From NCBI GenBank assembly GCA_963745765.1, contig CAVUYQ010000031.1, forward strand, positions 62,001-126,000: DNA of 64,000 bases, given 5' to 3'. A program made the translations under genes and the position numbers. The number at the start of each line of letters is the position of its first letter. Positions within the stretch are counted from its first letter, which is position 1. The notes under the pieces were generated by a model. The model saw only the letters and a list, made by a program, of their open reading frames with translations. It was not told the DNA's origin and did no database searches. Of the stretch, positions 26,337 to 35,492 are shown piece after piece. This DNA is from Ww85 sp963745765 (lineage in GTDB: Bacteria; Desulfobacterota; Desulfobulbia; Desulfobulbales; Desulfocapsaceae).

Positions 26337-26365
26337 GGGAGTTTTTGGGCAGCAAGGTTCCTTTC

Positions 26366-26394
26366 TTGACTTTTCCAATTGTTCGAAGTAAATT
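26366..26394 (+). promoter_or_regulatory. Candidate sigma-70 promoter for the ffh operon
   Basis: TTGACT at 26366-26371 and TAAATT at 26389-26394 with a 17-base spacer, about 150 bases before the ffh start. Pattern match only. Confidence 0.35.
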
Positions 26395-26547
26395 ATTTCT
26401 CTTTTGAGTCCGGCATTCCACCTTATTTCAGCGAAACAGGGTGCTTCCGGCTTGCAAGAATTATCAGGCCAGGCAGGATGAGATATCATCCAATGACTTA
26501 ATTTGCTGAAATTACAATCAAAGGCAACAGGAAACCAGTAGGCAAGC

Positions 26548-27900
26548 ATGTTTGAAAACCTGACAGATCGGCTTGAGGGAGTATTCAAAAAACTCCGCGG
26601 CCATGGCGTCCTCACCGAAGATAATATCAAGGATGCTATGCGCGAGGTGCGCATGGCACTGCTTGAAGCGGATGTCAATTACAAGATAGCCGGAGATTTT
26701 GTTGACACAGTCACCGCCAAGGCGGTCGGCCGTGAGGTCTCGCAGAAACTGTCTCCCGGGCAGCAGGTTATCAAGATTGTTCATGAAGAACTCGTCGATC
26801 TGCTTGGCGGCAGCATGGAGCAGATCCGGCTTGATGGCACCCAGCCGGTAACCATCATGCTGGCCGGCCTGCAGGGTTCAGGTAAAACCACAACCTGCGG
26901 AAAACTTGCTGCGCTTCTCAAGAGCAAAGGGCGCAAGCCCTATCTTGTTCCGGCCGACATTTATCGCCCGGCGGCCATCGAACAACTCCAGATACTGGGA
27001 AAACAGATTGATGTTCCGGTGCATCCCTCCACCACGGAACTCAAGCCTGTTGCCCTCTGTAGACAAGCACTCAGTATTGCCAAAGAACGGGATTACGACA
27101 CACTGATCATCGATACTGCCGGCCGGCTCCATGTAGACGAGGCCTTGATGGCCGAACTCAAGGATATCCAGGCGGCGGTGGTGTTGTCCGAAGTCCTCTT
27201 CGTGGCAGATGCCATGACCGGCCAGGACGCCGTGACGGTTGCCGATAAATTCAATCAGGATCTTGAGATCTCCGGCGTCATACTGACCAAGATGGAAGGT
27301 GATGCCCGCGGCGGCGCCGCCCTGTCCATCAAGCGCGTAACCGGCAAGCCCATCAAATTCGTGGGCGTTGGTGAAGGTCTCGACGCACTTGAGCTTTTTC
27401 ACCCGGATCGTGTCGCCTCGAGAATCCTTGGCATGGGCGATGTCCTGACCCTGATCGAAAAAGCCGAAGCTGTCGTTGACAAGAAAGAAGCTGAAAAACT
27501 GGCCCAAAAGCTGAAAAGAAACGAGTTTACGCTCGAAGATTTCCTCGAGCAGATTCAGCAGATCAAGAAGATGGGATCACTTGAGCAGATCCTCGGCATG
27601 GTTCCCGGTATCAACAAGCTGAAACAGCTCAAAGATACACCGAAACCAGACGAGAAGGAACTGGGCAAAACTGAAGCAATTATCCGTTCCATGACCAAGA
27701 AGGAGCGCGCAAATCACCGTATCATTGATTCCAGCCGCAGGCAGCGTATCGCAGCGGGATCAGGCACCTCTGTCGCAGAGGTCAACCGGGTCCTGGCAAG
27801 TTACTCCGCCATGCTGAAAATGCTCAAGAAAATGCGCGGTAAACCATCTGTCATGTCAGGAATGAAGCGAAGAAAAGTCCCGAAGGGGATGCGAAGATAA
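26548..27900 (+). CDS. ffh: Signal recognition particle protein Ffh
   Basis: A GTPase that, with 4.5S RNA and FtsY, targets nascent membrane proteins. 450 residues: N domain (1-85), G domain with P-loop GLQGSGKTTTCGKLA (about 107), DTAGR (about 190) and TKMEGDARGG (about 248), and the methionine-rich M domain from about 325 (KKMGSLEQILGMVPGI; MLKMLKKMRGK). The start matches the family (MFENLTDRLEGVFKKLRG). It heads the conserved ffh-rpsP-khpA-rimM-trmD-rplS run. Confidence 0.98.
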   Translation: MFENLTDRLEGVFKKLRGHGVLTEDNIKDAMREVRMALLEADVNYKIAGDFVDTVTAKAVGREVSQKLSPGQQVIKIVHEELVDLLGGSMEQIRLDGTQPVTIMLAGLQGSGKTTTCGKLAALLKSKGRKPYLVPADIYRPAAIEQLQILGKQIDVPVHPSTTELKPVALCRQALSIAKERDYDTLIIDTAGRLHVDEALMAELKDIQAAVVLSEVLFVADAMTGQDAVTVADKFNQDLEISGVILTKMEGDARGGAALSIKRVTGKPIKFVGVGEGLDALELFHPDRVASRILGMGDVLTLIEKAEAVVDKKEAEKLAQKLKRNEFTLEDFLEQIQQIKKMGSLEQILGMVPGINKLKQLKDTPKPDEKELGKTEAIIRSMTKKERANHRIIDSSRRQRIAAGSGTSVAEVNRVLASYSAMLKMLKKMRGKPSVMSGMKRRKVPKGMRR

Positions 27901-27974
27901 AACGTATCGCCACGGCGATATCGAGACCATGCGGGAAACGCCCGCGGTTCATACAACAGGAGGTTAGACCAGTA

Positions 27975-28223
27975 ATGGCAGTTCGAATCCGATTAACCAG
28001 ACTTGGGAGAAAAAAGAGGCCTTTTTACCGTATTATTGTTACCGATAGCCAGAGTCCGCGTGACGGCAAGTTTCTTGATATCGTCGGTACCTACGATCCG
28101 CTGCAGGATCCGGCGGCAGTCACCATCAACAATGAGAAACTGCAGGACTGGCTTGGCAAGGGTGCTCTGCCGACAACCACGGTAAAAAGCCTGCTCAAGA
28201 AATCAGCAGCCGCAACCGAGTAA
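27975..28223 (+). CDS. rpsP: 30S ribosomal protein S16
   Basis: 82 residues with the usual start MAVRIRLTRLGRKKRPFYRI and PRDGKFLDIVGTYDP. A strong AGGAGG site lies 12 bases upstream. It is six bases from khpA. Confidence 0.98.
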   Translation: MAVRIRLTRLGRKKRPFYRIIVTDSQSPRDGKFLDIVGTYDPLQDPAAVTINNEKLQDWLGKGALPTTTVKSLLKKSAAATE

Positions 28224-28229
28224 GCCGAG

Positions 28230-28460
28230 ATGAAGGAATTGATTGCCTACATCGCCCAGTCTCTTGTTGATGCACCGGAAGATGTCACGGTGAAGGCGGA
28301 AGAAACGGATGACAGCATCACTATTGAACTCAAGGTAGCACCCGAAGACCTTGGCAAGGTAATCGGCAAACAGGGACGGACGGCCCGAGCCATGCGTTCT
28401 CTGCTGGCTGCAGCCTCGGCCCGTGATAACAAGAAATCAAGACTGGACATACTGGAGTAG
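28230..28460 (+). CDS. khpA: KH-domain RNA-binding protein KhpA
   Basis: A 76-residue single KH domain with the nucleic-acid-binding loop VIGKQGRTARAM (GxxG). The family (formerly YlqC/UPF0109) binds many RNAs, often with KhpB. It is placed between rpsP and rimM as in many bacteria. Confidence 0.93.
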   Translation: MKELIAYIAQSLVDAPEDVTVKAEETDDSITIELKVAPEDLGKVIGKQGRTARAMRSLLAAASARDNKKSRLDILE

Positions 28461-28471
28461 CCTCTGGGGCT

Positions 28472-29023
28472 ATGATTGCTGAGCAGTACTCTTTTCCCGC
28501 CGACAGGTATATCCTGATTGGCAAAGTTACCAAGACGCATGGTCTGAAAGGAGAATTGAGGGTTATCCTCTTCCCCGGCCAGGCCGAAGATTTTAGTGAT
28601 TACAGCCGCGTTGCCCTCGTAGCGACTGACGGCCGGATGACAGCCCTGCTGGAACTGGTGAAGGCCAGGAAGCAGGGAAACAAGATCATCCTGAAACTTG
28701 CTACCATTGACACGAAAAACGAAGCGGATTTGACCGTCGGTATGGGTGTTCTGCTGCTCAAAGAGGATATGGCGGAGAAAACGGAACAAAGGTTGGATCT
28801 GCATCAATTAATAGGTTGTATGGTCAGAACCATTGACCGGGGTGAAATCGTCGGTACCGTGACCGCCTTTTTCCATAACGGCGCCCATGAAATCCTGGTG
28901 GTACGAAACGATAGTGAGGAACATCTTATTCCGTTGATCGCTGAAATTGTCGTTTCATACAATGATCGTGAAATCCTGATAGACCCGCCTCCGGGACTTC
29001 TTGAATTAGCCGCTGAGCAGTAA
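28472..29023 (+). CDS. rimM: 16S rRNA processing protein RimM
   Basis: A 30S maturation factor that binds S19. 183 residues: N-terminal RimM barrel (ILIGKVTKTHGLKGELRV, residues 14-100) and C-terminal PRC barrel (about 108-175; GEIVGTVTAFFHNGAHEILVV). It is followed by trmD 17 bases on. Confidence 0.95.
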   Translation: MIAEQYSFPADRYILIGKVTKTHGLKGELRVILFPGQAEDFSDYSRVALVATDGRMTALLELVKARKQGNKIILKLATIDTKNEADLTVGMGVLLLKEDMAEKTEQRLDLHQLIGCMVRTIDRGEIVGTVTAFFHNGAHEILVVRNDSEEHLIPLIAEIVVSYNDREILIDPPPGLLELAAEQ

Positions 29024-29040
29024 TCGAACACAGGAAACTG

Positions 29041-29811
29041 ATGTTATTTTCGGTACTGACCATCTTCCCTTCCCTGCTGGATTCGCCGCTGGCTGAAGGC
29101 ATTATCTCCAGGGCGATAACAGATGGCTTGATCAGCGTTGAAGCGAGCAACATTCGTGATTTCACGAGTGACAAGCATGCCACGACTGATGATCGGCCCT
29201 TCGGGGGCGGTGAAGGGATGGTAATGAAGCCGGAACCACTCGCCCGTGCCGTCAGGCATGTCTGTCGAACCGATGAGGAAAGTCGGAGGGTCATCCTGTT
29301 GAGTCCCCAGGGGCGGCTCTTTAATCAGGCAGTTGCCGAAGAGTTAAGCGGGCACAGCCAGCTGGTACTTGTCTGCGGCAGGTACGAAGGAGTCGATGAA
29401 CGTTTCAGGGAACGCTATATCGACGATGAAATCTCGATTGGTGACTTTATCCTGACCGGCGGCGAACTTGGCGCGCTGATCATCATTGATGCGGTAACCA
29501 GGCTGTTGCCGGGAGTTCTCGGCTGCACGGACTCGGCTAAAAATGACACCTTCAGCCGAAACCTGTTGAAACACACGCAGTATACCCGTCCCCGGATCTT
29601 TGAGGAACAGGCGGTACCGGCAGCGTTGTTAAGCGGCGACCACGAGATGATCAGGCAGTACCGCTTCGTTGAATCGGTCAGACGCACCTTGCAGCGTCGT
29701 CCGGATCTGCTCGCCGGACAACATTTCAGTACTGAAGAGATGCTGCTGCTGCGAAAACATGGTCTTGACGACAAGCTGAAGACCCTGCTGAACAAGGATA
29801 GGTTATCATGA
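29041..29811 (+). CDS. trmD: tRNA (guanine-N1)-methyltransferase TrmD
   Basis: Methylates G37 of tRNAs. A 256-residue SPOUT enzyme with the knot motifs LVCGRYEGVDERF and ISIGDFILTGGELGAL, and KHATTDDRPFGGGEGMV at the N-terminal active site. It overlaps the next methyltransferase gene by 4 bases. Confidence 0.97.
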   Translation: MLFSVLTIFPSLLDSPLAEGIISRAITDGLISVEASNIRDFTSDKHATTDDRPFGGGEGMVMKPEPLARAVRHVCRTDEESRRVILLSPQGRLFNQAVAEELSGHSQLVLVCGRYEGVDERFRERYIDDEISIGDFILTGGELGALIIIDAVTRLLPGVLGCTDSAKNDTFSRNLLKHTQYTRPRIFEEQAVPAALLSGDHEMIRQYRFVESVRRTLQRRPDLLAGQHFSTEEMLLLRKHGLDDKLKTLLNKDRLS

Positions 29812-30380
29812 CCGGGAGAGCTGCCCGGCTGGACATAGCCCTGATGCATCATCCGGTCCTGAACAAGGCGGGCGAGACCATCGGTTCGGCGGTCACTAAT
29901 CTCGATCTGCATGATATTGCCCGGGCGGCCCGAACCTACGGTGTCGAGCGTTACTATGTCGCCACTCCGTACCGGGATCAGCATGAACTGATCGGTGAGA
30001 TCGTCGGCCACTGGCAGCATGGTCACGGAGCGAGCTACAACCCGGCACGAAAAGAGGCGCTGTCTATCGTCAAACCGGTTTACGGCCTCGAAGATATTGT
30101 ACAGGACATGAGCGACAGGCAGGGGCAGAAACCGTTTGTTGTCGGAACAAGTGCAAAATCACAGCCGAATGAATTGAGTTTTCGTGATTTGCAGGAATTT
30201 ATGGTTAAAGACGGCTTGCCGGTATTGCTTCTTTTTGGTACCGCACACGGGCTGGCACCGGAAATAATGGACCGGGCTGATGCTTTTTTACCGCCAATCA
30301 GGGGAAAATCGGCCTATAATCACCTTTCAGTACGCTCGGCAGTGTCGATTATTCTTGATCGACTGCTTGGCTTGGAATAA
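29808..30380 (+). CDS. SPOUT-class RNA methyltransferase (uncharacterised family)
   Basis: A 190-residue protein with SPOUT-like knot features: LLFGTAHGLAPEIMDRAD and the closing HLSVRSAVSIILDRLLG. It starts with DIALMHHPVLNKAGETIGSA, a wording I associate with the Methyltrn_RNA_4 domain family found beside trmD in deltaproteobacteria. The target RNA base is unknown. The 4-base overlap with trmD suggests coupled translation. Confidence 0.8.
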   Translation: MTGRAARLDIALMHHPVLNKAGETIGSAVTNLDLHDIARAARTYGVERYYVATPYRDQHELIGEIVGHWQHGHGASYNPARKEALSIVKPVYGLEDIVQDMSDRQGQKPFVVGTSAKSQPNELSFRDLQEFMVKDGLPVLLLFGTAHGLAPEIMDRADAFLPPIRGKSAYNHLSVRSAVSIILDRLLGLE

Positions 30381-30466
30381 ATAATAAACGCGAAACAGAT
30401 GGAAATTCCGGAATGGGAGCCTACCAAACGACGGCCACAAAAAGTACCGTTGGCGCTCTACCATCG

Positions 30467-30490
30467 ACAGATAAACAGATAAACAGATAA
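30467..30490 (+). repeat. Three tandem 8-bp repeats before rplS
   Basis: ACAGATAA occurs three times in a row, ending about a dozen bases before the rplS start. Length could vary by slippage and affect translation initiation; no direct evidence. Confidence 0.7.
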
Positions 30491-30502
30491 AGAGTAGAAA
30501 CC

Positions 30503-30853
30503 ATGACCACTATCATCGAAAAAATTGACCAGGAACAAATGCGGCAGGATATCCCGGAATTCAGGCCGGGAGATTCGGTCAAGGTACATATCCGTATTAT
30601 TGAGGGAAACAAAGAGCGTATCCAGATTTTCCAGGGCATCGTCACGAAACGTAAAAATGGCATGATGGATGCTTCCTACACCGTTCGCAAGGTATCACAC
30701 GGTGTCGGTGTTGAGAAGACATTCGCCCTGCATAATCCTCGTATAGAAAAAATCGAGCTGGTCACACGCGGCCGGGTGCGACGTTCACGCTTGTATTACC
30801 TGCGCGATCTTCGCGGCAAGGCTGCGCGTATTCGAGAGCGCGGGATACGTTAG
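30503..30853 (+). CDS. rplS: 50S ribosomal protein L19
   Basis: 116 residues with PEFRPGDSVKVHIRIIEGNK, RIQIFQGIVTKRKN and VEKTFALHNPRIEKIELV, all typical of L19 at the subunit interface. Last of the classical rpsP-rimM-trmD-rplS order; 122 bases separate it from the methyltransferase gene. Confidence 0.98.
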   Translation: MTTIIEKIDQEQMRQDIPEFRPGDSVKVHIRIIEGNKERIQIFQGIVTKRKNGMMDASYTVRKVSHGVGVEKTFALHNPRIEKIELVTRGRVRRSRLYYLRDLRGKAARIRERGIR

Positions 30854-30881
30854 ATAAGGCTTTCAAAACCTATTTCCCGAA

Positions 30882-30916
30882 CCGGGGTGCAGCGCCTTGC
30901 AAGGGCCGCACCCCGG
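30882..30916 (+). terminator. Hairpin between rplS and rnhB
   Basis: A perfect 9-bp GC-rich stem (CCGGGGTGC / GCACCCCGG) with a 17-base loop, 28 bases after the rplS stop. No T-run, so it may slow transcription or protect the rplS mRNA end rather than terminate. Confidence 0.4.
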
Positions 30917-30932
30917 CTCGTCATCCAGCCGG

Positions 30933-31589
30933 ATGGAGTCACTTCTATCCACAACACATGAACGGGGCGACACCTTCCAGTTCGAGAGGCTGCTGGCAAA
31001 TCGCGGTTTCATGCGGATTGCCGGTACCGATGAAGTCGGTCGCGGCCCGCTTGCCGGTCCGGTGGTAGCGGCTGCGGTCATTCTGCCCATGGAATGTGAA
31101 TATTCTCTCTTCTGCGATTCAAAGAAAACAACCAAAAACCAGCGTTATCGCCTTCGGGATATGCTGATTAATTGCGGTGCTGTCATTGGAATCGGCACGG
31201 TTTCTGCGGAAATGGTTGATCGCATCAATATCCTGCAGGCCTCGCTTCTGGCCATGAGAGAATCCATCCTGGAACTGGGCAGGGCGGGCTGTCATCCGGA
31301 CTTCATCCTGGTGGACGGAACCTTCGCGGTCCCGCATGCTCTGCCCCAGGAAACGCTGGTAAGAGGGGACAGCCGCAGTGCATCGATTGCTGCGGCATCT
31401 ATTGTGGCGAAGATCACCCGGGATGAGATGATGCTCGATCTGCACGAGCGCTATCCCGAGTATAATTTCCTTGCCAATAAAGGCTACCCGACCAAAGAAC
31501 ACCGTAAAGCTATCGCTGTCCATGGTCCCTGTCCCATCCACCGCATGAGCTTTAAGGGAGTGAAAGAGTTTGTCTCGCGAACGGATTGA
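30933..31589 (+). CDS. rnhB: Ribonuclease HII
   Basis: Removes ribonucleotides from DNA and cleaves RNA in RNA-DNA hybrids. 218 residues. Catalytic acidic residues are visible in IAGTDEVGRGPLAGPVV, FILVDGTFA and KITRDEMM. The ATG at 30933 is chosen because a further-upstream TTG at 30897 would start inside the hairpin and add non-family residues. It overlaps yraN by 20 bases. Confidence 0.95.
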   Translation: MESLLSTTHERGDTFQFERLLANRGFMRIAGTDEVGRGPLAGPVVAAAVILPMECEYSLFCDSKKTTKNQRYRLRDMLINCGAVIGIGTVSAEMVDRINILQASLLAMRESILELGRAGCHPDFILVDGTFAVPHALPQETLVRGDSRSASIAAASIVAKITRDEMMLDLHERYPEYNFLANKGYPTKEHRKAIAVHGPCPIHRMSFKGVKEFVSRTD

Positions 31590-31944
31590 TTTGGGACGGG
31601 CCGGTGAGGAAACTGCCGTCGCTTACCTGACGGGAAAAAACTACCGGATCCTGGCCAGGAATTTCCGGCGCAAGACCGGAGAGATCGATATCATCGCCCG
31701 CGACCGTGACACGCTGGTTTTTATTGAAGTTAAAACCCGGCGGAGCAGTCGTTTCGGTGATCCTGCCGAAGCGGTTACCCGGCAGAAGCAGGGGCAGATC
31801 AGCAGGACTGCTCTTGTCTACTTGAGTCTTTATGATCTCACTGACGCGCCTGCCCGTTTTGATGTCATAACTATTCTCAGCGAAGGCGGTGACACGAAAA
31901 TCAACCATATTGTTTCAGCCTTTGAAAATGCAGCCGGTGCTTGA
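31570..31944 (+). CDS. yraN: YraN/UPF0102 family endonuclease-like protein
   Basis: 124 residues with the Holliday-junction-resolvase-like core KTGEIDIIARDRDTLVFIEV then KTRRSSRFG. The start drawn is a TTG with an AAGGGAG site about 10 bases upstream, inside the rnhB end; the rnhB-yraN pairing is widespread. The physiological role is not established. Confidence 0.88.
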   Translation: MSRERIDLGRAGEETAVAYLTGKNYRILARNFRRKTGEIDIIARDRDTLVFIEVKTRRSSRFGDPAEAVTRQKQGQISRTALVYLSLYDLTDAPARFDVITILSEGGDTKINHIVSAFENAAGA

Positions 31945-31961
31945 AACCGGTATAAAAAGCC

Positions 31962-32972
31962 ATGAACGAACCACTATCGACAATCCCTGCTCCACTCGGT
32001 ATTACCATGGGATGCCCGGCCTCCATCGGACCGGAAATAATCATCAGGTATCATGACCGGATCGGCCGCCACCTGCAGTTGCCCCCGGTCATAATCGGCG
32101 ACAGCAAAATCCTGGCAGAGACGGCTGCCGCTCTTGCCTGCCCGGTGACCATTCAGCCCTGGACACCCGGCTCGTCACCGGCAGAAGGTTGCCTGAATGT
32201 GCTCGAGATAGCGGACCTTGCCCCGCTGAATTTCTCCCCCGGCTGTCCCGATGTAAAGAGTGGTATCGCCATGGCACGCTATATAGAAACAGCCATCGAT
32301 CTCTGCCTCAGCAAAACATTAAGCGGCATGGTCACCTGCCCGATATCCAAAACAACCCTCAACCTGGCGGGATACTCCTTTCCCGGCCATACCGAGATGC
32401 TTGCCGACCGCACCGGAACCGACCGTGTGGCCATGATGATGGCAGGCTCCCGACTGCGTGTCGTGCTTGCCACCATTCACCTCTCTCTTGCCCGGGTACC
32501 GCAGCACCTGACACAACAGGGACTGATTGAGCTCATTGTGCTCACCGAGACAGCACTGCGCCGGGATTTTGCTCTTAAAAAGGTGCGCCTGGCAGTAGCC
32601 GGCCTCAATCCCCATGCCGGAGAAGATGGTCTTTTTGGCGATGAGGAGAAAACCATCATTTCTCCCGCCATCAGCGAGGCCAGGACCGCCGGTATTCAGG
32701 TAAGCGGACCGTATCCGCCTGATACCGTGTTCTATCAGGCAGCTTCCGGCTCTTTTGATGCGGTGGTCTGCATGTACCATGACCAGGGCCTTATCCCCTT
32801 CAAGCTTCTGCATTTCAGTGACGGGGTAAATGTAACACTTGGACTTCCTATTATCAGGACCTCGGTTGATCACGGTACCGCCTACGATATCGCCGGCAAG
32901 GGCATTGCCGATTATCGGAGCCTCAGGGCGGCTATCGAAATGGCGACCATGTTCGTAGAAAACCGCGGATGA
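31962..32972 (+). CDS. pdxA: 4-hydroxythreonine-4-phosphate dehydrogenase PdxA
   Basis: Oxidises 4-phospho-hydroxythreonine in the DXP-dependent pyridoxal phosphate pathway. 336 residues with metal-binding histidines in YSFPGHTEML, GLNPHAGEDG and CMYHDQGLIPFK. It follows yraN by 17 bases. Confidence 0.96.
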   Translation: MNEPLSTIPAPLGITMGCPASIGPEIIIRYHDRIGRHLQLPPVIIGDSKILAETAAALACPVTIQPWTPGSSPAEGCLNVLEIADLAPLNFSPGCPDVKSGIAMARYIETAIDLCLSKTLSGMVTCPISKTTLNLAGYSFPGHTEMLADRTGTDRVAMMMAGSRLRVVLATIHLSLARVPQHLTQQGLIELIVLTETALRRDFALKKVRLAVAGLNPHAGEDGLFGDEEKTIISPAISEARTAGIQVSGPYPPDTVFYQAASGSFDAVVCMYHDQGLIPFKLLHFSDGVNVTLGLPIIRTSVDHGTAYDIAGKGIADYRSLRAAIEMATMFVENRG

Positions 32973-33012
32973 AGCCATCATCACATCTGACTATTCTTTC
33001 GCCAGGCTTATG

Positions 33013-33155
33013 GGTACCTTGCAAAATTAGGCATTTTGGTTCAAAATCAAGGCGCGTGTGAAAATTTAACCACAGGCATATGTTAGATATTCCGAGGATA
33101 AAATATTCACACGCAACGCAGAGTTGGGGCAAAAAGACAATTTTTCAAGGTAGCC
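33013..33155 (+). repeat. Long imperfect palindrome, copy D
   Basis: The outer arms are GGTACCTTGCAAAATT and GACAATTTTTCAAGGTAGCC. The inner arms GCGTGTGAA / TTCACACGC are perfect and differ from those of other copies. The core holds AAAATCAAGGC, TTAACCACAGG and GATATTCCGAGGATAAAAT. It lies between pdxA and tmk. Confidence 0.8.
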
Positions 33156-33157
33156 TT

Positions 33158-33769
33158 ATGACACAGTTAACAAAAGGATTTCTCATCGTCTTCGAAGGGA
33201 TCGACGGTACCGGCAAAAGCACCCAATTGCAGATGCTGGCCTCGTTTCTCCGGGAGAATGGCCATGCGGTCGTTGAAACACGGGAGCCGACCAATGGAAA
33301 GTTCGGCAGGCGGATACGGTCCCTGTACAAAAAGCGCCGTTCCGTATCGTTAGAAGAAGAGCTCGATTTGTTTCTTGCCGATCGAAAAGAGCACGTCGAA
33401 GAACTTATCAAGCCTGCCCTGTCGGCCGGAAAAATCGTGCTCTGTGACCGCTATTACCTCTCTTCAGCCGCCTACCAGGGAGCAGCCGGACTTAACCCGG
33501 AAGAGATCATTGCGCGCAATGATTTTGCCCCCGTTCCGGATCTGGCCCTGGTTTTCGATCTTGATCCAGTTGTTGCCATTCGCCGGATTACCGAAAAAAG
33601 GGGTGATACACTAAATGACTTTGAACAATTGGACTCTTTGAAAAAAGTAGCTAGTGTGTTCACAGGGATGCAAATGGCCTATATAAAGAGAATTGACGCT
33701 TCGGGGTCGGCGGAGGCCATCGGCCGGCTCGTACAACATCATGTCAGGACGCTGCTGCATGGCGAATAA
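33158..33769 (+). CDS. tmk: Thymidylate kinase
   Basis: Phosphorylates dTMP to dTDP. 203 residues: P-loop FEGIDGTGKSTQ, TREPT, and DRYYLSSAAYQGA. The ATG at 33158 fits the family N-terminus. Its only visible ribosome binding site (AAGG at 33147-33150) lies in the right arm of repeat copy D, so the repeat may shape its translation. An in-frame ATG at 33080 lies inside the repeat and is unlikely. The 3' end overlaps the TPR lipoprotein gene by 11 bases. Confidence 0.95.
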   Translation: MTQLTKGFLIVFEGIDGTGKSTQLQMLASFLRENGHAVVETREPTNGKFGRRIRSLYKKRRSVSLEEELDLFLADRKEHVEELIKPALSAGKIVLCDRYYLSSAAYQGAAGLNPEEIIARNDFAPVPDLALVFDLDPVVAIRRITEKRGDTLNDFEQLDSLKKVASVFTGMQMAYIKRIDASGSAEAIGRLVQHHVRTLLHGE

Positions 33770-35492
33770 TAAAACGAATCCATTGAATACCATTACTTCT
33801 TACTGCCTTTCTGTTCTTTTCTGCGCGACACTCCTGTTCGCGGGATGTGCCTCGTCAACGGGTAACACATCCAACAGCGAATCTGTGCAGGATACCAGGG
33901 ATTTTTCCTGCTCCTATTTTTATTTTCTCTGGGGGACCCACGCGGAATATGAAAAGCACTACTCAGAGGCCCTTGATTCCTATGAGAAAGCCCTGGTGTG
34001 TGATCCTTCCGCCGACTATATCAAACGCAAACTGCCCGTGCTTCTCATCAAGACCGGCGATACCGATCAGGCGATTAATATCCTTGAAAAGGATCTGCAG
34101 CATGAGCCGCAAGACACGGCCAGACGAGCCCTGCTGGCCACGGTGTTTATTCAGCAGCGGGACACGAACAGCGCGATCAGCCAATATGAGGCAATCCTCG
34201 ATTACGATCCGGAAAATGAAGAGATTCTATTCCGGCTTGGAGCCCTGCTCAGCCAGACGGGCACTTATGATCAAGCCGCCTACTACCTGAGAAAGGTTCT
34301 TAAGATTGACCCCAATGCCTATTACGCGCAGCTCTACCTTGCCCGTATAGCAGATCAACAGGATGAAACGGACAAAGCGGAATATTATTACCTGGAGGCT
34401 TTGGCGCTGAACTGGTCAGCTGAACTCTCGCAGGAGATTGCCGACTTTTATGCCAGGAATCACCGCTATGATGACAGTATAAAGATCCTTCGTGCAGCAC
34501 TGGAAAATGACGAGACCGATGAGCAGGCCCGCCTTGGTATCGTGCAGGCTCTTCTCGCCCAGGATAAAGAGGAAGAGGCCATCGCCGAACTGAGCCTGGC
34601 AAAAAACTATTCCAAATCACCCGAAAATCTCTCACTGATCCTCAGCCGGCTCTATCTTAAAAACGGCGAGAATCAGAAGGCGCAGGACAATCTTCTGGCG
34701 ATACTCGAGGTTACCGATAATCCCCAGGCACGCTATCTGCTCGGCCTTATCTATTCGGATGCCGGAAAATTCGCTGATGCCCTCGCGGTGCTTGACGGCA
34801 TCAAACCACAGCAGCAAGAGTTTGAGGACGCGGTATTCCTGAGAACGAAAATCCTTCATCAAACCGGGCAGACCGATGAAGCCCTGCGTCTACTGGAAAA
34901 AGACCTCGCCGATGAAAAAAGCCGGCTGCCTCTTTTCTACATACTGGCTGCCTCACTGTACCAGGATAAAGGCGAGCCGGAGCGGGCCATCGCTCTTCTT
35001 GAACAGGCGAGGCTTCTTTACCCCAAGGACGAACGCATACTTTTCGAGTACGGCATACAGGTTGAGCGCAGCGGTCGTCTGCAGGATGCCATAGCCATCA
35101 TGCAGCAGCTCATTGCCATCAACCCGGATCACGCCGAGGCACTGAATTTTGTCGGCTACAGCTGGGCCGATACCGATCAGCGGCTGGAAGAGGCACTGTC
35201 CTACATAAACCGGGCCATGGCCTTAAAACCGGGAAACGGCTATATCCAGGACAGTCTCGGCTGGGCCTATTTCAAGCTCGGAAAGTTCGAGCGTGCCAGA
35301 AAAGAACTGCTCGGCGCCGTTGAACTGGTTCCTGAAGACCCCAATATCCAGGACCATCTCGGTGATGTGTACCGGGCTCTTGGCCAGGTTAACGAGGCCA
35401 GGGCTGCATACCTGTCTGCCTTGGAAAAATACGATGACGAAAAGAAAAAAGAAATCGTACGGAAAAAAATCGCCGCGCTTGAAAAACTTTAA
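33759..35492 (+). CDS. TPR-repeat lipoprotein
   Basis: 577 residues. A lipoprotein signal peptide (CLSVLFCATLLFAGC; lipid on the Cys of LFAGC) is followed by about a dozen tetratricopeptide repeats covering most of the protein (for example SEALDSYEKALVCDPSADYI; YDQAAYYLRKVLKIDPNAYY). TPR lipoproteins of this type serve as assembly scaffolds at the outer membrane. It is overlapped by tmk upstream and a LolB-like gene downstream (14 bases), so it is probably translated in series with them. Partner unknown. Confidence 0.85.
   Translation: MANNKTNPLNTITSYCLSVLFCATLLFAGCASSTGNTSNSESVQDTRDFSCSYFYFLWGTHAEYEKHYSEALDSYEKALVCDPSADYIKRKLPVLLIKTGDTDQAINILEKDLQHEPQDTARRALLATVFIQQRDTNSAISQYEAILDYDPENEEILFRLGALLSQTGTYDQAAYYLRKVLKIDPNAYYAQLYLARIADQQDETDKAEYYYLEALALNWSAELSQEIADFYARNHRYDDSIKILRAALENDETDEQARLGIVQALLAQDKEEEAIAELSLAKNYSKSPENLSLILSRLYLKNGENQKAQDNLLAILEVTDNPQARYLLGLIYSDAGKFADALAVLDGIKPQQQEFEDAVFLRTKILHQTGQTDEALRLLEKDLADEKSRLPLFYILAASLYQDKGEPERAIALLEQARLLYPKDERILFEYGIQVERSGRLQDAIAIMQQLIAINPDHAEALNFVGYSWADTDQRLEEALSYINRAMALKPGNGYIQDSLGWAYFKLGKFERARKELLGAVELVPEDPNIQDHLGDVYRALGQVNEARAAYLSALEKYDDEKKKEIVRKKIAALEKL

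Noticed and set aside
30467..30490. Ribosomal protein leader motif before rplS
   Set aside because: The region shows only an 8-bp tandem repeat and no L19 leader structure I could recognise.
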